From Demequina salsinemoris (lineage in GTDB: Bacteria > Actinomycetota > Actinomycetes > Actinomycetales > Demequinaceae), in contig NZ_BBQZ01000001.1 in assembly GCF_000974805.1 (NCBI RefSeq), positions 1 to 64,000 on the forward strand: a stretch of 64,000 nt of DNA. Direction: 5' to 3'. Both the position numbers and the translations under genes were made by a program. The notes beneath the pieces are model-generated. The model saw only the letters and a program-made list of their open reading frames with translations. It was not told the origin of the DNA and searched no databases. The number at the start of each line of letters is the position of its first letter. The first letter of the stretch is position 1. Positions 17,147 to 25,352 of the stretch are shown piece after piece.

Positions 17147-17246
17147 GAAGTGCGTTTGGGGTGGATTCCCCCGCGGTATCTTCCTTTCTAAATTCCCATG
17201 CCTGCACTCACAAAGTGGTGATCACAGGCGCCTATTCAGCGCACCC

Positions 17247-17268
17247 ATAGACCGCGAAAGCGGTCTAT
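17247..17268. terminator. Hairpin with GAAA tetraloop in a gene-free stretch
   Basis: ATAGACCGC-GAAA-GCGGTCTAT is a 9-bp perfect stem with a stable tetraloop, followed on the plus strand by TTGGGTTG. It lies in the 400-bp stretch 17147-17547, where no gene is supported. It could end integrase transcription from the right or an unseen plus-strand transcript. Confidence 0.4.
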
Positions 17269-17547
17269 TTGGGTTGATACGTTCTCCATTCGTGTCACCT
17301 CCTTTCGCGTTGAATCGAGTGCCTCCGCCCAAGGTGGAGACACGGCCCGTAGCGACGGACCACGAGTGAACATCGCGCTTGCGGTGTCCCTCGTGCAGCA
17401 AGTATGGCAGTAGGTGATGTACAATCACGCGCCTTTTCGCCACGGGCGGAACGTCGTGCCTGGCACCTGTATGCGATGCGAGATGCGGTCTTCTGCTGGT
17501 CTACTCGTGGCCGTTGGTCGCCCGGGTCCGGTCGGATGTTCTGCAGC

Positions 17548-18879
17548 TCAACCGCCCTCAGTTCTCGCGAGGTTGTCCAACGCACTTGCGATCTGAGCGT
17601 CGCGGTCTTGAGATGCGTGTTGGTAGAGGTGGGCTGCGCGGGTGCTGGTGTGGCCAATGCGGGCCATGAGTTCGGCGGGGGTTGCTCCGGCTTGAGCCGC
17701 GAGGGTCGCCCCGGTGTGGCGCAAGTGATGCCACGTGATGTCAGGGCGGGCGATGTTCGTTCGGGCGGTTCGCATGGCGTAGGAGCGGGTCGCGGAGGTC
17801 ACAGGTAGCTCGGTAGTGGTGGTGAACACGAGTGCGTCGGGGCTGGGGTCGGTGTGGCGCGCCAGGTGCTCGGTGAGCGCGTCGGTGACGATGGCGGGTA
17901 GGGCGACTGTGCGTCGTCCTGCGGTGGTCTTGGGCGGTCCGAACGCGACCGGCTGGCCCGCAAGCTCTACGAGAGTCTGACGGACGTTCATTCGGCCATG
18001 GGTGAGCTCGAGGTCGCGGCGTCTGAGAGCGAATACTTCGCCGGGCCGTAGGCCCGACCAGGCGGCAACGAGTACGGCGGCGCGGTATTGCTCGGGCATC
18101 GCGGCGGCCAGGCGGGTGACCTCGTCAGGGGTCAGCGGTAGGCGTTCGGGGTGGGTCACGTGGCCGGCTCCGGGAATGCGTGCGGGGTTAGCGGTCAGCA
18201 GTTCGTCGTCCGTGGCGGTGGTCAGGATTGCGTGCAGGAGCCGGTAGGCCTGCGCGGCGATGGTGCGGCCCGCGTTGGGCCGGGAAGGGATCACCCGGGA
18301 GGGACGGGGCGCACCAGCGGCCTTCCACGCGGTCACGATCGCGGGGGAGAGCCGTCCGGTCTGTGCGACGTTCAGGCCTGCGGCGTGTGCCCATGCTCGA
18401 GCAGGGTGAGAGCGTCGGGTCTCGGTGACGCCCCGCGCCGTCGCGGAGGCACGAGCGGTTGTTGTGACGGCGGCGTGCCACTCCCGAATCAGTGCTGGGG
18501 TGAGGGCCCGCAGGGGCAGGTGGCCGAGGCATATCGCGTGACGGCCTTCGCCAGCGGGTGCGAGTACCCATCGGTCGGCGAGGCGTCGGTAGAGGTCGAG
18601 GGTGCGGGGTCTGAGCTGCGGGGTGCGTTGGCGCAGCCACGCGCTCGTGTAGTCGGCCAGGGTGATATCTGCGGCCTCGGGTGCGGTCCACGTGCCCCGA
18701 AGTAGCTCGGCGTGGATCAGGGTTAGCCACCGGTCGGCCTCGCCCTTGGTGGCGAACGTGCGCGGGGCCGACCTGGACTTGCCGTCGGGGCCGGTGTAGC
18801 GGGCACGCCACCGTCGTGACGGCAACTGCTCCACCGCGCCAAAGCTCCGGCGCCGCGCGCGCCGCGTCGGCCCGCTCAC
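17548..18879 (-). CDS. int: Tyrosine recombinase / phage-type integrase 1
   Basis: 443 aa. The N-terminal AP2-like/SAM-like arm domain (RARYTGPDGKSR...TFATKGEADRWL) and core-binding domain precede a catalytic domain. The active-site residues are all visible: Arg in AWSGLRPGEVFALR, His-x-x-Arg in WHHLRHTGA, His in IGHTSTRA and the Tyr nucleophile in HLYQHAS. It closely resembles integrase 2 at 29566-30882 across its whole length. It follows an excisionase-like operon, so this is probably the int of an int-xis module. Confidence 0.92.
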   Translation of the reverse strand: MSGPTRRARRRSFGAVEQLPSRRWRARYTGPDGKSRSAPRTFATKGEADRWLTLIHAELLRGTWTAPEAADITLADYTSAWLRQRTPQLRPRTLDLYRRLADRWVLAPAGEGRHAICLGHLPLRALTPALIREWHAAVTTTARASATARGVTETRRSHPARAWAHAAGLNVAQTGRLSPAIVTAWKAAGAPRPSRVIPSRPNAGRTIAAQAYRLLHAILTTATDDELLTANPARIPGAGHVTHPERLPLTPDEVTRLAAAMPEQYRAAVLVAAWSGLRPGEVFALRRRDLELTHGRMNVRQTLVELAGQPVAFGPPKTTAGRRTVALPAIVTDALTEHLARHTDPSPDALVFTTTTELPVTSATRSYAMRTARTNIARPDITWHHLRHTGATLAAQAGATPAELMARIGHTSTRAAHLYQHASQDRDAQIASALDNLARTEGG

Positions 18880-18952
18880 CTGGTCACCTCAGCCGCGTGA
18901 GGGCCGCGCGAACCACCCCGGATCGCGGGTGAACGCAACCCATCCCCGTGTA

Positions 18953-18970
18953 ATCCAACAACTGTTGGAT
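18953..18970. repeat. 8-bp inverted repeat upstream of integrase 1
   Basis: ATCCAACA-AC-TGTTGGAT lies 74 bp before the integrase start, in the 175-bp gap behind the preceding gene. It has operator-like geometry and may bind the island's own repressor or excisionase. Confidence 0.4.
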
Positions 18971-19054
18971 ATTTGGGGACCTTCTGTGCGAAAGGCAGGA
19001 GGGAGCGGGGCTGCCTGGGCAGTACAGAAAAATCGGACGTTGCATCGCAGGTCG

Positions 19055-19414
19055 TCACTGTTCAGTCCCGTCGGTCGCCGTTTCAGGGTCGACAATTCCG
19101 GGTGCTGAAGGATCGATTCGGCGGAGCATCGCGCTGATGAACGACGCGTCGGGTCGCGTAGGATCGCGGTCGTTGTCGTAGACCGCGTGCGGCACGTTGT
19201 TGTCGTAGAAGCTCATCGTGCGTTCCCGCCGTTCGGCGCGCAGGACATCGGTGACGGACACGCTTTTCCGACTCGCACGACCCTTCGTCCGGGCCCGTAG
19301 TTCGGTGACCACAGGGGAAGGTGTGCCGCGCTGGCGTTGAGCTGAGCGCGACCGTCGCGCGCTCCTGGCCTCGCGCGGAAGGTGACAGTAAGTAGTTCTT
19401 TCATCAATGTTCAT
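19055..19414 (-). CDS. Hypothetical basic protein in the excision/replication operon
   Basis: 119 aa from an ATG with GAGAAAG upstream. The middle is very basic (REARSARRSRSAQRQRG, RTKGRASRKSV), and the C-terminal half (SFYDNNVPHAVYDNDRDP) is acidic and ordered. It may bind nucleic acid. It lies between the wHTH gene and integrase 1. No family is recognised. Confidence 0.5.
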   Translation of the reverse strand: MNIDERTTYCHLPREARSARRSRSAQRQRGTPSPVVTELRARTKGRASRKSVSVTDVLRAERRERTMSFYDNNVPHAVYDNDRDPTRPDASFISAMLRRIDPSAPGIVDPETATDGTEQ

Positions 19415-19426
19415 GTCTTTCTCATA

Positions 19427-19530
19427 TGGGGCTACCTGGCGGGTACGCAGAGGGGATACGGCACGGGTACGCAGAGGGGCTACGTACGGTGACGTGCATG
19501 GCGTTGTAGGGACGGGTCCCAGGGGATACG
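19427..19530. repeat. Iteron-like direct repeats
   Basis: GGGTACGCAGAGGGGaTACG (19441-19460) and the same with c (19465-19484) repeat at a 24-bp period. Shorter GGGGCTACC at 19428-19436 and GGGGATACG at 19522-19530 share the core GGGGnTAC. They lie between two operon genes. If the preceding reading frame extends through here, the repeats would encode a repeated PLRTR peptide, which is a simpler explanation. Confidence 0.45.
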
Positions 19531-19550
19531 TCACGTGGCCCCTGGGACCC
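19514..19550. terminator. 12-bp perfect inverted repeat after the wHTH gene
   Basis: GGGTCCCAGGGG (19514-19525) pairs with CCCCTGGGACCC (19539-19550). It lies 7 bp past the stop of the wHTH gene on the minus strand. No T-run follows, so it may be a processing or attenuation structure rather than a full terminator. Confidence 0.45.
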
Positions 19551-19556
19551 GCACCT

Positions 19557-19892
19557 TCAGCTGGTGCTCCAGGGGTCGGGCCGGATGCGGTATGACGCGT
19601 TGTTGCCATAGCGGGCACCCCGCACCAGTGCCACAGCGCCGCGTTCGATGAGCTCGTGCATCACCTTGCGGACGCTCCGCAGGTTCTGAGGCGTCGGCTC
19701 CGTGTTCGCTTTCGTGTAGCCGCACGCCTTGGCGATGGCTGCGTGGCCCCCGAAGTAGAGGCCGGGAGGCTCGCCTCGGTCTCCGGTTGTGTCGAGCGCC
19801 CGGTGTGCCATGAACAGCAGCACGCGGGCCTGCGCGTTGGTGAGATACGGGGCCCAATTGGCGAACACAGCGCCTACGAGTCGGTGGCCCAT
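19557..19892 (-). CDS. Winged-helix DNA-binding protein of the island
   Basis: 111 aa. A helical N-terminus (LTNAQARVLLFMAHRAL) leads to a wHTH pattern in which GHAAIAKACGYTKAN and NLRSVRKVMHELIERGAVAL read as recognition helices and RGARYGNNASYRI as the wing. Its TAATG junction with the upstream gene implies coupled translation. Similar proteins in actinobacterial integrative elements act in replication or regulation. Its exact role here is unknown. Confidence 0.6.
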   Translation of the reverse strand: MGHRLVGAVFANWAPYLTNAQARVLLFMAHRALDTTGDRGEPPGLYFGGHAAIAKACGYTKANTEPTPQNLRSVRKVMHELIERGAVALVRGARYGNNASYRIRPDPWSTS

Positions 19893-20293
19893 TACAGGTC
19901 CTGCGCTCGGCGGCTCTTGAGCCACTTGGTGCGTGCTTCCTGCTCCTTGGCAGGCTCGGATATGGCCAACTCCGCGAGAGAGATGCAATCTGCCGCCCTG
20001 CATTCGGGGCAAGCGATCATTGGTCCGGACCCGTCGGCTCGCTCGATGATGACGGCTGGTGAGTGATGAATGCAGTCGAGTTCGTAGATGAAACAGAGCC
20101 AGCGAGCCTCAAGGCCCCGCACGTGTTCCTTGCCCGGCGGTACCGACGCGATGACACGGTCGGATTGGTGCCGGTGCGGGATCAGGCGTAGCGGGTGAGG
20201 CGTGGACACCGTGACGACACGAAATGGAACCGTGGTTCCATCGGCGAAGGTGTGCGAGCGGCGAGGTCCTGTTGACGAGGCGGAAGCAGACAC
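19892..20293 (-). CDS. Hypothetical protein of the island operon
   Basis: 133 aa. It carries a possible metal-binding CPECRAADC near residues 95-103 and another Cys and His cluster in CFIYELDCIHHSP. It lies 8 bp after the excisionase-like gene and overlaps the wHTH start. A zinc-ribbon-like small protein is plausible. I do not recognise the family. Confidence 0.55.
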   Translation of the reverse strand: MSASASSTGPRRSHTFADGTTVPFRVVTVSTPHPLRLIPHRHQSDRVIASVPPGKEHVRGLEARWLCFIYELDCIHHSPAVIIERADGSGPMIACPECRAADCISLAELAISEPAKEQEARTKWLKSRRAQDL

Positions 20294-20301
20294 GACTGTC
20301 C

Positions 20302-20559
20302 CTAGCCCTTGTGGCCCGCGAGCGGGCCGCTGGTCGCGGTCGTGGTCGATCGCTCGATGTACGCCGCGAGGGCGGCGCTAGAGACGAGCACCTTCCGTCC
20401 AAGGCGAACAACGGGCAGGCGCCCGTCTGCAATCCAGCGACCGAGCGTGTCGACGTGGACGCGCGCGATCACCGCTGCTTCGTCGCGGGTCAGCAGCACT
20501 GACCCGGAGCGGGCTTCGGGAAGGTTGGGCGTGCGGGCGAAGGCGGGAGCCTTGCTCAT
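20302..20559 (-). CDS. xis: Excisionase-like helix-turn-helix (MerR/HTH_17-type) protein
   Basis: 85 aa. SVLLTRDEAAVIARVHVDTL, then GRWIADGRLPVVRLGRKVLV, is the typical helix-turn-helix plus wing of excisionase/HTH_17 DNA-binding proteins. It sits upstream of integrase 1 on the same strand. It probably sets the direction of recombination. A role as transcription regulator only is also possible. Confidence 0.72.
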   Translation of the reverse strand: MSKAPAFARTPNLPEARSGSVLLTRDEAAVIARVHVDTLGRWIADGRLPVVRLGRKVLVSSAALAAYIERSTTTATSGPLAGHKG

Positions 20560-20654
20560 AATTGGCGTTCCTGACTCGGCTGTCAGGTGTGAGGGGCGCG
20601 CGGCAAGGCGCGCGGGCGCGCTAGCGCCTCAGGTGCTTCGGAGAGGGATCGCTT

Positions 20655-21197
20655 CTAGCGCGTGACAGCCGAAACCATGCCGACGCGGCCCTGCCCGAAG
20701 GCGGGGGCCGGAGGCGCTGCGGCGAGCACGACAGTGCTGGCGACGCGGTCCACGAGCCGTTCGGGCACGTGCTCTCGGCGAGTCTGCTGCGCTACCCATT
20801 CGCGAGTTTGCTCGCGTCGAGAGACGTGCTCTGCCAAGGCGTCAAGGAGCGCGCGCACCGGTCGCTCAATACGGAAATCGCCACCTTGTGCCGCCAGGTA
20901 GTGAATGCGGGCTGCCGCTCCGCTCCGTGTGGACGAATCAGCCGCGCCCGCCATCACCAGACCACGCAGGCGCTGGGCGGCGAGACGGTTGGCTCGATTG
21001 ATGGCGGAGAATGCGATGAGCTTCTCGCGAGTGCCGGGCTTGTCTAGTACTTTCGCCCACGCCCGGTTCCACGCGCGCACCTGCTTGGCTAGCGGCTCGA
21101 TCCAATGGTGAATCGCTGCGACCTGAGTATGTCCGGGGTCGCCAGCAGCGCCGCTCTGAGGCGGCTCGTCACGCTCTGGCTCGGTTCCCGGTTGCAC
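20655..21197 (-). CDS. Hypothetical helical protein (start uncertain)
   Basis: The frame stops at 20655. I placed the start at a GTG at 21197 because the open frame further upstream overlaps the DUF4145 gene. The C-terminal part is strongly helical and basic (WIEPLAKQVRAWNRAWAKVL, INRANRLAAQRLRGL, EHVSRREQTREWVAQQ), suggesting nucleic-acid binding. It could belong to the island's replication or mobilisation set. No family is recognised. Confidence 0.45.
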   Translation of the reverse strand: MQPGTEPERDEPPQSGAAGDPGHTQVAAIHHWIEPLAKQVRAWNRAWAKVLDKPGTREKLIAFSAINRANRLAAQRLRGLVMAGAADSSTRSGAAARIHYLAAQGGDFRIERPVRALLDALAEHVSRREQTREWVAQQTRREHVPERLVDRVASTVVLAAAPPAPAFGQGRVGMVSAVTR

Positions 21198-21438
21198 ACA
21201 TTCAGTACTACATCCAGGAGTGGCGCTTATCAAAGCTGCAACACGCCGAGACTGTGGATTTGTCCAGTCCTGAGTCGTTGCCTTGGGCCAGCGACGGCAG
21301 CCGGCGGCCGGGCGGTTGCCGTCCGGGAGCTCTGCCGAAGAAATGGAACGGGTGCCCGCGACTTCACCCGAGGGGGTCGAGCCAGACAAGGTCGTCGGCC
21401 TGGCGTGTCGCGTGCGCGTCAGGCCGTCTGGGGTCGAA

Positions 21439-22161
21439 CTACTTGTTCTTGTCCTGCTCGATTCGGCTGCGAATACTCTCGGGAACCTTCGCATAGAGGT
21501 TCGCGACCTTCGTGGGCTTTGCGATCAGCTCTTCTACGAGCTCATTGATGGATTCGAAGATCATGTCTACAACCTCCGTCTCGTCCGGATCGAGGACGAA
21601 GACCATCAGATCATCGGGCATGTCTTTGACGTGAAGTGAGCTGTTGCCGGCTACGCGGATGACTGTGAGCATTTGCGCGAGCGGTTCGGGAATCTTGTCG
21701 CTGATTCGCTCGATCCTCATCTCGAGATTCGCATTGCCCGGCGCGTCGGCGTCGAGTGTGCGTAGAAGCCTCTCAAGCGAAGCCCTGGCGAGCGCGGTAC
21801 CTGCTCTGCGCGAGATGCCGAGCACCTCGCGCGCTTCCTCGTAGAGATCCTTCGCTTCCCCGGGCATCTGTGGGTGGGGAACAGAGACAATTCCGGCCGC
21901 AGGGTAGACAAGTCGCTCCTCGCGCCAGGTGGACCACTCTTTGCATTGCGCGCACCGAGACGCGGACCAGCAGCCGCTGACCAAACGTGAGTCGTCATAG
22001 TCGCCCAGTCCACCGCTCAGGCGGACTTGAAGGCTCTGCCATGTCTGGTGGGCAAATGCCCCGCAACGGGGGCAGTCGAACGCCGACTTCCCCTGACCGG
22101 GCGTGTTGTTGGTGGGGAGCCCCTCGTCGGGTTCCGGCACGGGGCTCATACTCATGATCAT
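21439..22161 (-). CDS. DUF4145 domain protein with N-terminal zinc ribbon
   Basis: 240 aa. A four-Cys ribbon (CPRCGAFAHQTW...CAQCKEW) opens the protein. A DUF4145-type helical core follows (DLYEEAREVLGISRRAGTAL, LERLLRTL, then SSLHVKD). DUF4145 proteins are often found beside restriction and defence genes, sometimes fused to nucleases. Here it is a stand-alone member at the edge of the cargo region. No Shine-Dalgarno is clear; a later Met is possible. Confidence 0.72.
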   Translation of the reverse strand: MIMSMSPVPEPDEGLPTNNTPGQGKSAFDCPRCGAFAHQTWQSLQVRLSGGLGDYDDSRLVSGCWSASRCAQCKEWSTWREERLVYPAAGIVSVPHPQMPGEAKDLYEEAREVLGISRRAGTALARASLERLLRTLDADAPGNANLEMRIERISDKIPEPLAQMLTVIRVAGNSSLHVKDMPDDLMVFVLDPDETEVVDMIFESINELVEELIAKPTKVANLYAKVPESIRSRIEQDKNK

Positions 22162-22387
22162 GAGCTGACATTATCGATTTCGCTAGCGTCGTCGCTAGGT
22201 CTGCTGTGTTGATGAAGGCCGAACGTCGTTGACCCAACCTTCGTCTGGGTTTGGCACTTCCGGGAGATTGCCTGGGAGAAATGTCGACGATCGGGTGGTC
22301 CAACCGCTCTCGGAGGGATCGACATTCCGATGCCGGTTCACCACTTGTCTAGGGTCAGCGCCTTCGGTATTGAGCGACCCAATGCGA

Positions 22388-22421
22388 GATTGGGCCCGCC
22401 TCCGAGGAGCCGGGCCCAATC
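22388..22421 (-). terminator. Terminator-like hairpin after the secreted-protein gene
   Basis: GATTGGGCCCG (22388-22398) pairs with CGGGCCCAATC (22411-22421), an 11-bp perfect stem, 14 bp past the stop codon. The rest of 22162-22434 shows no gene. Confidence 0.6.
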
Positions 22422-22434
22422 CATTCGCAACTGA

Positions 22435-23325
22435 CTAGTTTCCCGAACCTGGTGGCACCGGGTCCGACTTGCAGAGTGCCATGGGCGAGGTCATGACGAC
22501 AAACGCTTTGCCATATGTGACGGTGTCGGCGTCTGGACCGTCGTAAGTGAATGTGACGTCGTAGGCGTTCTTAATGGAGACCCTGAACGACTTCATCCGG
22601 TTCGCGACCTTCATGTACCCCGAGTCGTAGATCGTCTCGCCGTCGGCTGCAACGGTCACGCTGCCGGTGACGTTTGAGGGGGTCTCGTCACTGATCCCAA
22701 CCTTGGCCTTCACCGCGACGCACTTGTATGCAACCTTGTGGGTGACCTCGCCGGAGTAGTGGGCGGTGCCTGCGAGGTAGCCGGCCCACGCCGACCTGGA
22801 CCCGAACCCGTACTCCGTGCCGTCGACAGTGGTATTCGCATAGGTGCCGAATGTCTCCGAGGTGCCGCCCCACTCATCGATGAGGTTGAACCACTTCCAC
22901 ACGCGCACGCGCTTCTTCGCCGAGACCGACTTCTGAAGCTTGGTGCTGCCCTTGTAGATGACGCGATAGTTCTTGAGGCCAACGCCGGTGGTCTTGAACT
23001 TCAGCGTGAACTTCCCCGTGGAGCTCACCCGCGCTCTATACCTATTTGCGGTCTTCCATGTGCTGCCGGACTTGACCTGCAAGTAGACGTACTTGCCCTT
23101 GATGTTCTTAGACGCGGTGCCCTTGATGACGGCGGTTGTTCCTGCGATGAAGTAGGTGTCGTCTGCAGGGTGCGTAATGCTCTTGATCGTGACCGACGTC
23201 GTCGCCTTCGTCGTCGCTGATGCATTCCCGGATGAGGCAACGAGGCCAGCGAATGCGAGTGCAAATGCCAGGGCGGCTGCAACGAGCAGGCGTCCTGGAT
23301 GTGTGGTGGCGGATGGACGGTTCAT
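22435..23325 (-). CDS. Secreted protein with Ig-like and NPCBM-like carbohydrate-binding domains
   Basis: 296 aa from the ATG with GAGGGG upstream. The signal peptide has LLVAAALAFALAFAGLV and a cleavage-like ASA site. Residues 40-140 form an Ig-like fold rich in Lys and Thr (VKSGSTWKTANRYRARVSS, KNYRVIYKGS). The C-terminal 150 residues (WGGTSETFGTYANTTVDG to VTFTYDGPDADTVTYGKAFV) resemble a jelly-roll of the NPCBM type. It probably binds the cell surface or polysaccharide. A sigma-70-like promoter precedes it. Confidence 0.65.
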   Translation of the reverse strand: MNRPSATTHPGRLLVAAALAFALAFAGLVASSGNASATTKATTSVTIKSITHPADDTYFIAGTTAVIKGTASKNIKGKYVYLQVKSGSTWKTANRYRARVSSTGKFTLKFKTTGVGLKNYRVIYKGSTKLQKSVSAKKRVRVWKWFNLIDEWGGTSETFGTYANTTVDGTEYGFGSRSAWAGYLAGTAHYSGEVTHKVAYKCVAVKAKVGISDETPSNVTGSVTVAADGETIYDSGYMKVANRMKSFRVSIKNAYDVTFTYDGPDADTVTYGKAFVVMTSPMALCKSDPVPPGSGN

Positions 23326-23340
23326 GCTTTTCCCCTCAGA

Positions 23341-23369
23341 AGTTGTAGGGGTCAAACTACGGGTGTCAA
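23341..23369 (-). promoter_or_regulatory. Sigma-70-like promoter of the secreted-protein gene
   Basis: On the minus strand TTGACA (23364-23369) and ACAACT (23341-23346) are 17 bp apart, 16 bp before the ATG. The intervening TTTGAC may be a regulator half-site. The remainder of 23370-23606 contains nothing recognisable except the island's single GGACGATGC word at 23541. Confidence 0.55.
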
Positions 23370-23606
23370 GAAGTGCTCACACGTGACCAATGACACAGAG
23401 TGACGCATCTCACGTAGGCGAATCGCCCATGTCAGAATCAACCGGACGCGAGGGATTGCCGCGCTGATGGGCTACATCTCATTCGGGCTACCGACGGGCG
23501 GGCTGGGAAGGGTGCTACTGCGCCTGGAGGTTGTTCACCGGGACGATGCGAAGCATTCCGACGTTGGGACGGTGCGATCGACGGACTCGCGATGCAGGCC
23601 GTCCGG

Positions 23607-24461
23607 TCACCAGTGATTGCGCCTACTCCATCTAGTTTCGAGTGTGTTGAAGCGCGGCGCCTTGGCGAGTGTGGTCGTATCGGCGGGAGGCCACGACGGG
23701 GCGACAACAAAAGGTCGCAATGCAAAGCGAACCGCCGCTGGGTGATGCCAAAGGTCTGGGCAGGAGGCGGCTCCAATGAGGCGAACGATCTCGTCGCGGC
23801 CAACTAGCCCGGATACGGCGTTGTAGCAGCCGCGCAAGTGTGCGATGCCCTCTGCGCGTACGTCGGCGATACCCATGGGAATTCGACCCGTTCGAGACCT
23901 CGGGTAGCAGATTGTGCTGTACGTTGTGGCGCCCGACCTCGGCGAAGGTGTCGCAGGCAGTGTGCTGACAGCTTCGGCTACGACGCTGCACCAGACGTGA
24001 CCATCCACGACGTTGTGCGAGTCGAGATCACCTCCGACGATGCGGAATGCCCCCTCGGTCACGTCGTGTACGAAGTCCGCACGCGCTGCGCGATCTGCGC
24101 TCGACAGTGTGATGCTCACTTGTGCGACTTGAACAAAGGCTGCGTGTAGCGCCTCGTCGACGAGGAGGCGTTCGACCCAGCTCGCGCCGCGTCCGGACTC
24201 AAGGTTCAGTCCTGCCGCGTTAGGAATCGGGCGGCGTGTTGGTGTGGCGAAGTCTCGCTCGCTGGTGTGGAAGCCGCCGTAGACATCCTCAATGTCAGCC
24301 AGGAACTGACTCAGTCCGTTCGCGCCGCTCGTCGTTACCGACACGCAACGCTTGACCAGGTCGTACTGGTGTCCGGCGCCACGGCAGTAGCAGTTGCAGG
24401 CCGAGAGCCGTGCCTGTTCGCACGCTGCGTTGTGTTGCTCGAAGTAGTGCTCCTTGGACAC
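23607..24461 (-). CDS. Hypothetical protein with Cys-rich N-terminal motif
   Basis: 284 aa from a GTG with an excellent GAGGGGG site. The start HNAACEQARLSACNCYCRGAGHQYDL has a CxCxC-G-x-x-H pattern seen in uncharacterised phage and island proteins, suggesting metal binding. The rest is mixed alpha/beta without a recognised domain. It is divergent from the three-gene operon at 24789, so it could be that operon's partner or regulator. Confidence 0.55.
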   Translation of the reverse strand: MSKEHYFEQHNAACEQARLSACNCYCRGAGHQYDLVKRCVSVTTSGANGLSQFLADIEDVYGGFHTSERDFATPTRRPIPNAAGLNLESGRGASWVERLLVDEALHAAFVQVAQVSITLSSADRAARADFVHDVTEGAFRIVGGDLDSHNVVDGHVWCSVVAEAVSTLPATPSPRSGATTYSTICYPRSRTGRIPMGIADVRAEGIAHLRGCYNAVSGLVGRDEIVRLIGAASCPDLWHHPAAVRFALRPFVVAPSWPPADTTTLAKAPRFNTLETRWSRRNHW

Positions 24462-24490
24462 GCGTCCCCCTCAGTCAAGAGCCATTTGCG

Positions 24491-24519
24491 AAATTAACAG
24501 GTAGTTATCAACAATGCAA
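24491..24519 (-). promoter_or_regulatory. Promoter in the divergent gap before the Cys-motif gene
   Basis: On the minus strand TTGCAT (24514-24519) and TAATTT (24491-24496) are 17 bp apart in a local A+T-rich patch, 30 bp before the GTG start. The rest of 24520-24788 is G+C-rich with no gene. The plus-strand promoter of the three-gene operon must lie there but was not identified. Confidence 0.5.
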
Positions 24520-24788
24520 TCGCCCTCAGGCGGCTGTCGGGGAGATACCTCCATCGGTGCAATCGCATCGGATCGGTCCAGAAGGTGGTGTCGGACGGGT
24601 GGGTCGCGCTACCGCTGCGGGCGAGTCCTGGGGACAGGCGACTGTTCTCGCGGACTTCGGTCCTGCTTCGGACCTCAATGAGCGACGCCCATTGGTTTCG
24701 CGCAGGTGCACCAAGCCTTCGCGCGCGGCGGTCGCGATCGGAGCTAACCTCGGTACTCACGGGAAGGTTCTCAGCCTTGGGAGACGTG

Positions 24789-25352
24789 ATGTCATTTGGG
24801 AGGCGCGTGCCAGCGCTGCGGGTCGATGACTTGCCGGACGGCTTCACCAAGGCTGCCCTCGCCCGTCGCGAGTCGCCTCAGATTGTCTATTCATTCTCAA
24901 CGGACCCAGAGCGGGAGCAGTCCCTGGAATCGTGGGGCGACCTGAGCGCAATCATCGGATCGATCGGGTGCCAGGCCGAGAGGGCTAGTGTCCGGCTCCA
25001 TTGGTCGGCCGGTGGCCGTCGGCTCGCGGCGGATGTGCTTGGCTCGGCTCCACTTGATCGGCTGATCGTGCGCTGGGAGGACTCCGCGCTGGAGGAGGGA
25101 CTCACGGCGCGACCGTGGTACGTCACGTACGCGGAGCCTGCCCGCCGACTGGCGAAGGTGCCGATCGGCAAGGTGCCTCATGACTTCGACTCGTTGGCCG
25201 ATGAACAGGTTGACGCGCTTGAAGGGCTCGACTTCGCGTGGGTACCTGAGGAAGCGGTGCTTTCCGAGGCGGCCGCCGTTGCCGCCCTCGAAACGTTCTT
25301 CGCTTCGGGCGGTGCTGAGGAGAGCGGGATGCTCGTAAGGGAGAAGAAATGA
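24789..25352 (+). CDS. Unknown three-gene operon, gene A
   Basis: 187 aa; GGGAG precedes the ATG. Soluble, mixed alpha/beta, acidic at the C-terminus (DEQVDALEGLDFAWVPEEAV). Neither membrane segment nor known catalytic motif is seen. Its ATGA junction with gene B (4-bp overlap) shows coupled translation. I do not recognise the family. Confidence 0.6.
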   Translation: MSFGRRVPALRVDDLPDGFTKAALARRESPQIVYSFSTDPEREQSLESWGDLSAIIGSIGCQAERASVRLHWSAGGRRLAADVLGSAPLDRLIVRWEDSALEEGLTARPWYVTYAEPARRLAKVPIGKVPHDFDSLADEQVDALEGLDFAWVPEEAVLSEAAAVAALETFFASGGAEESGMLVREKK

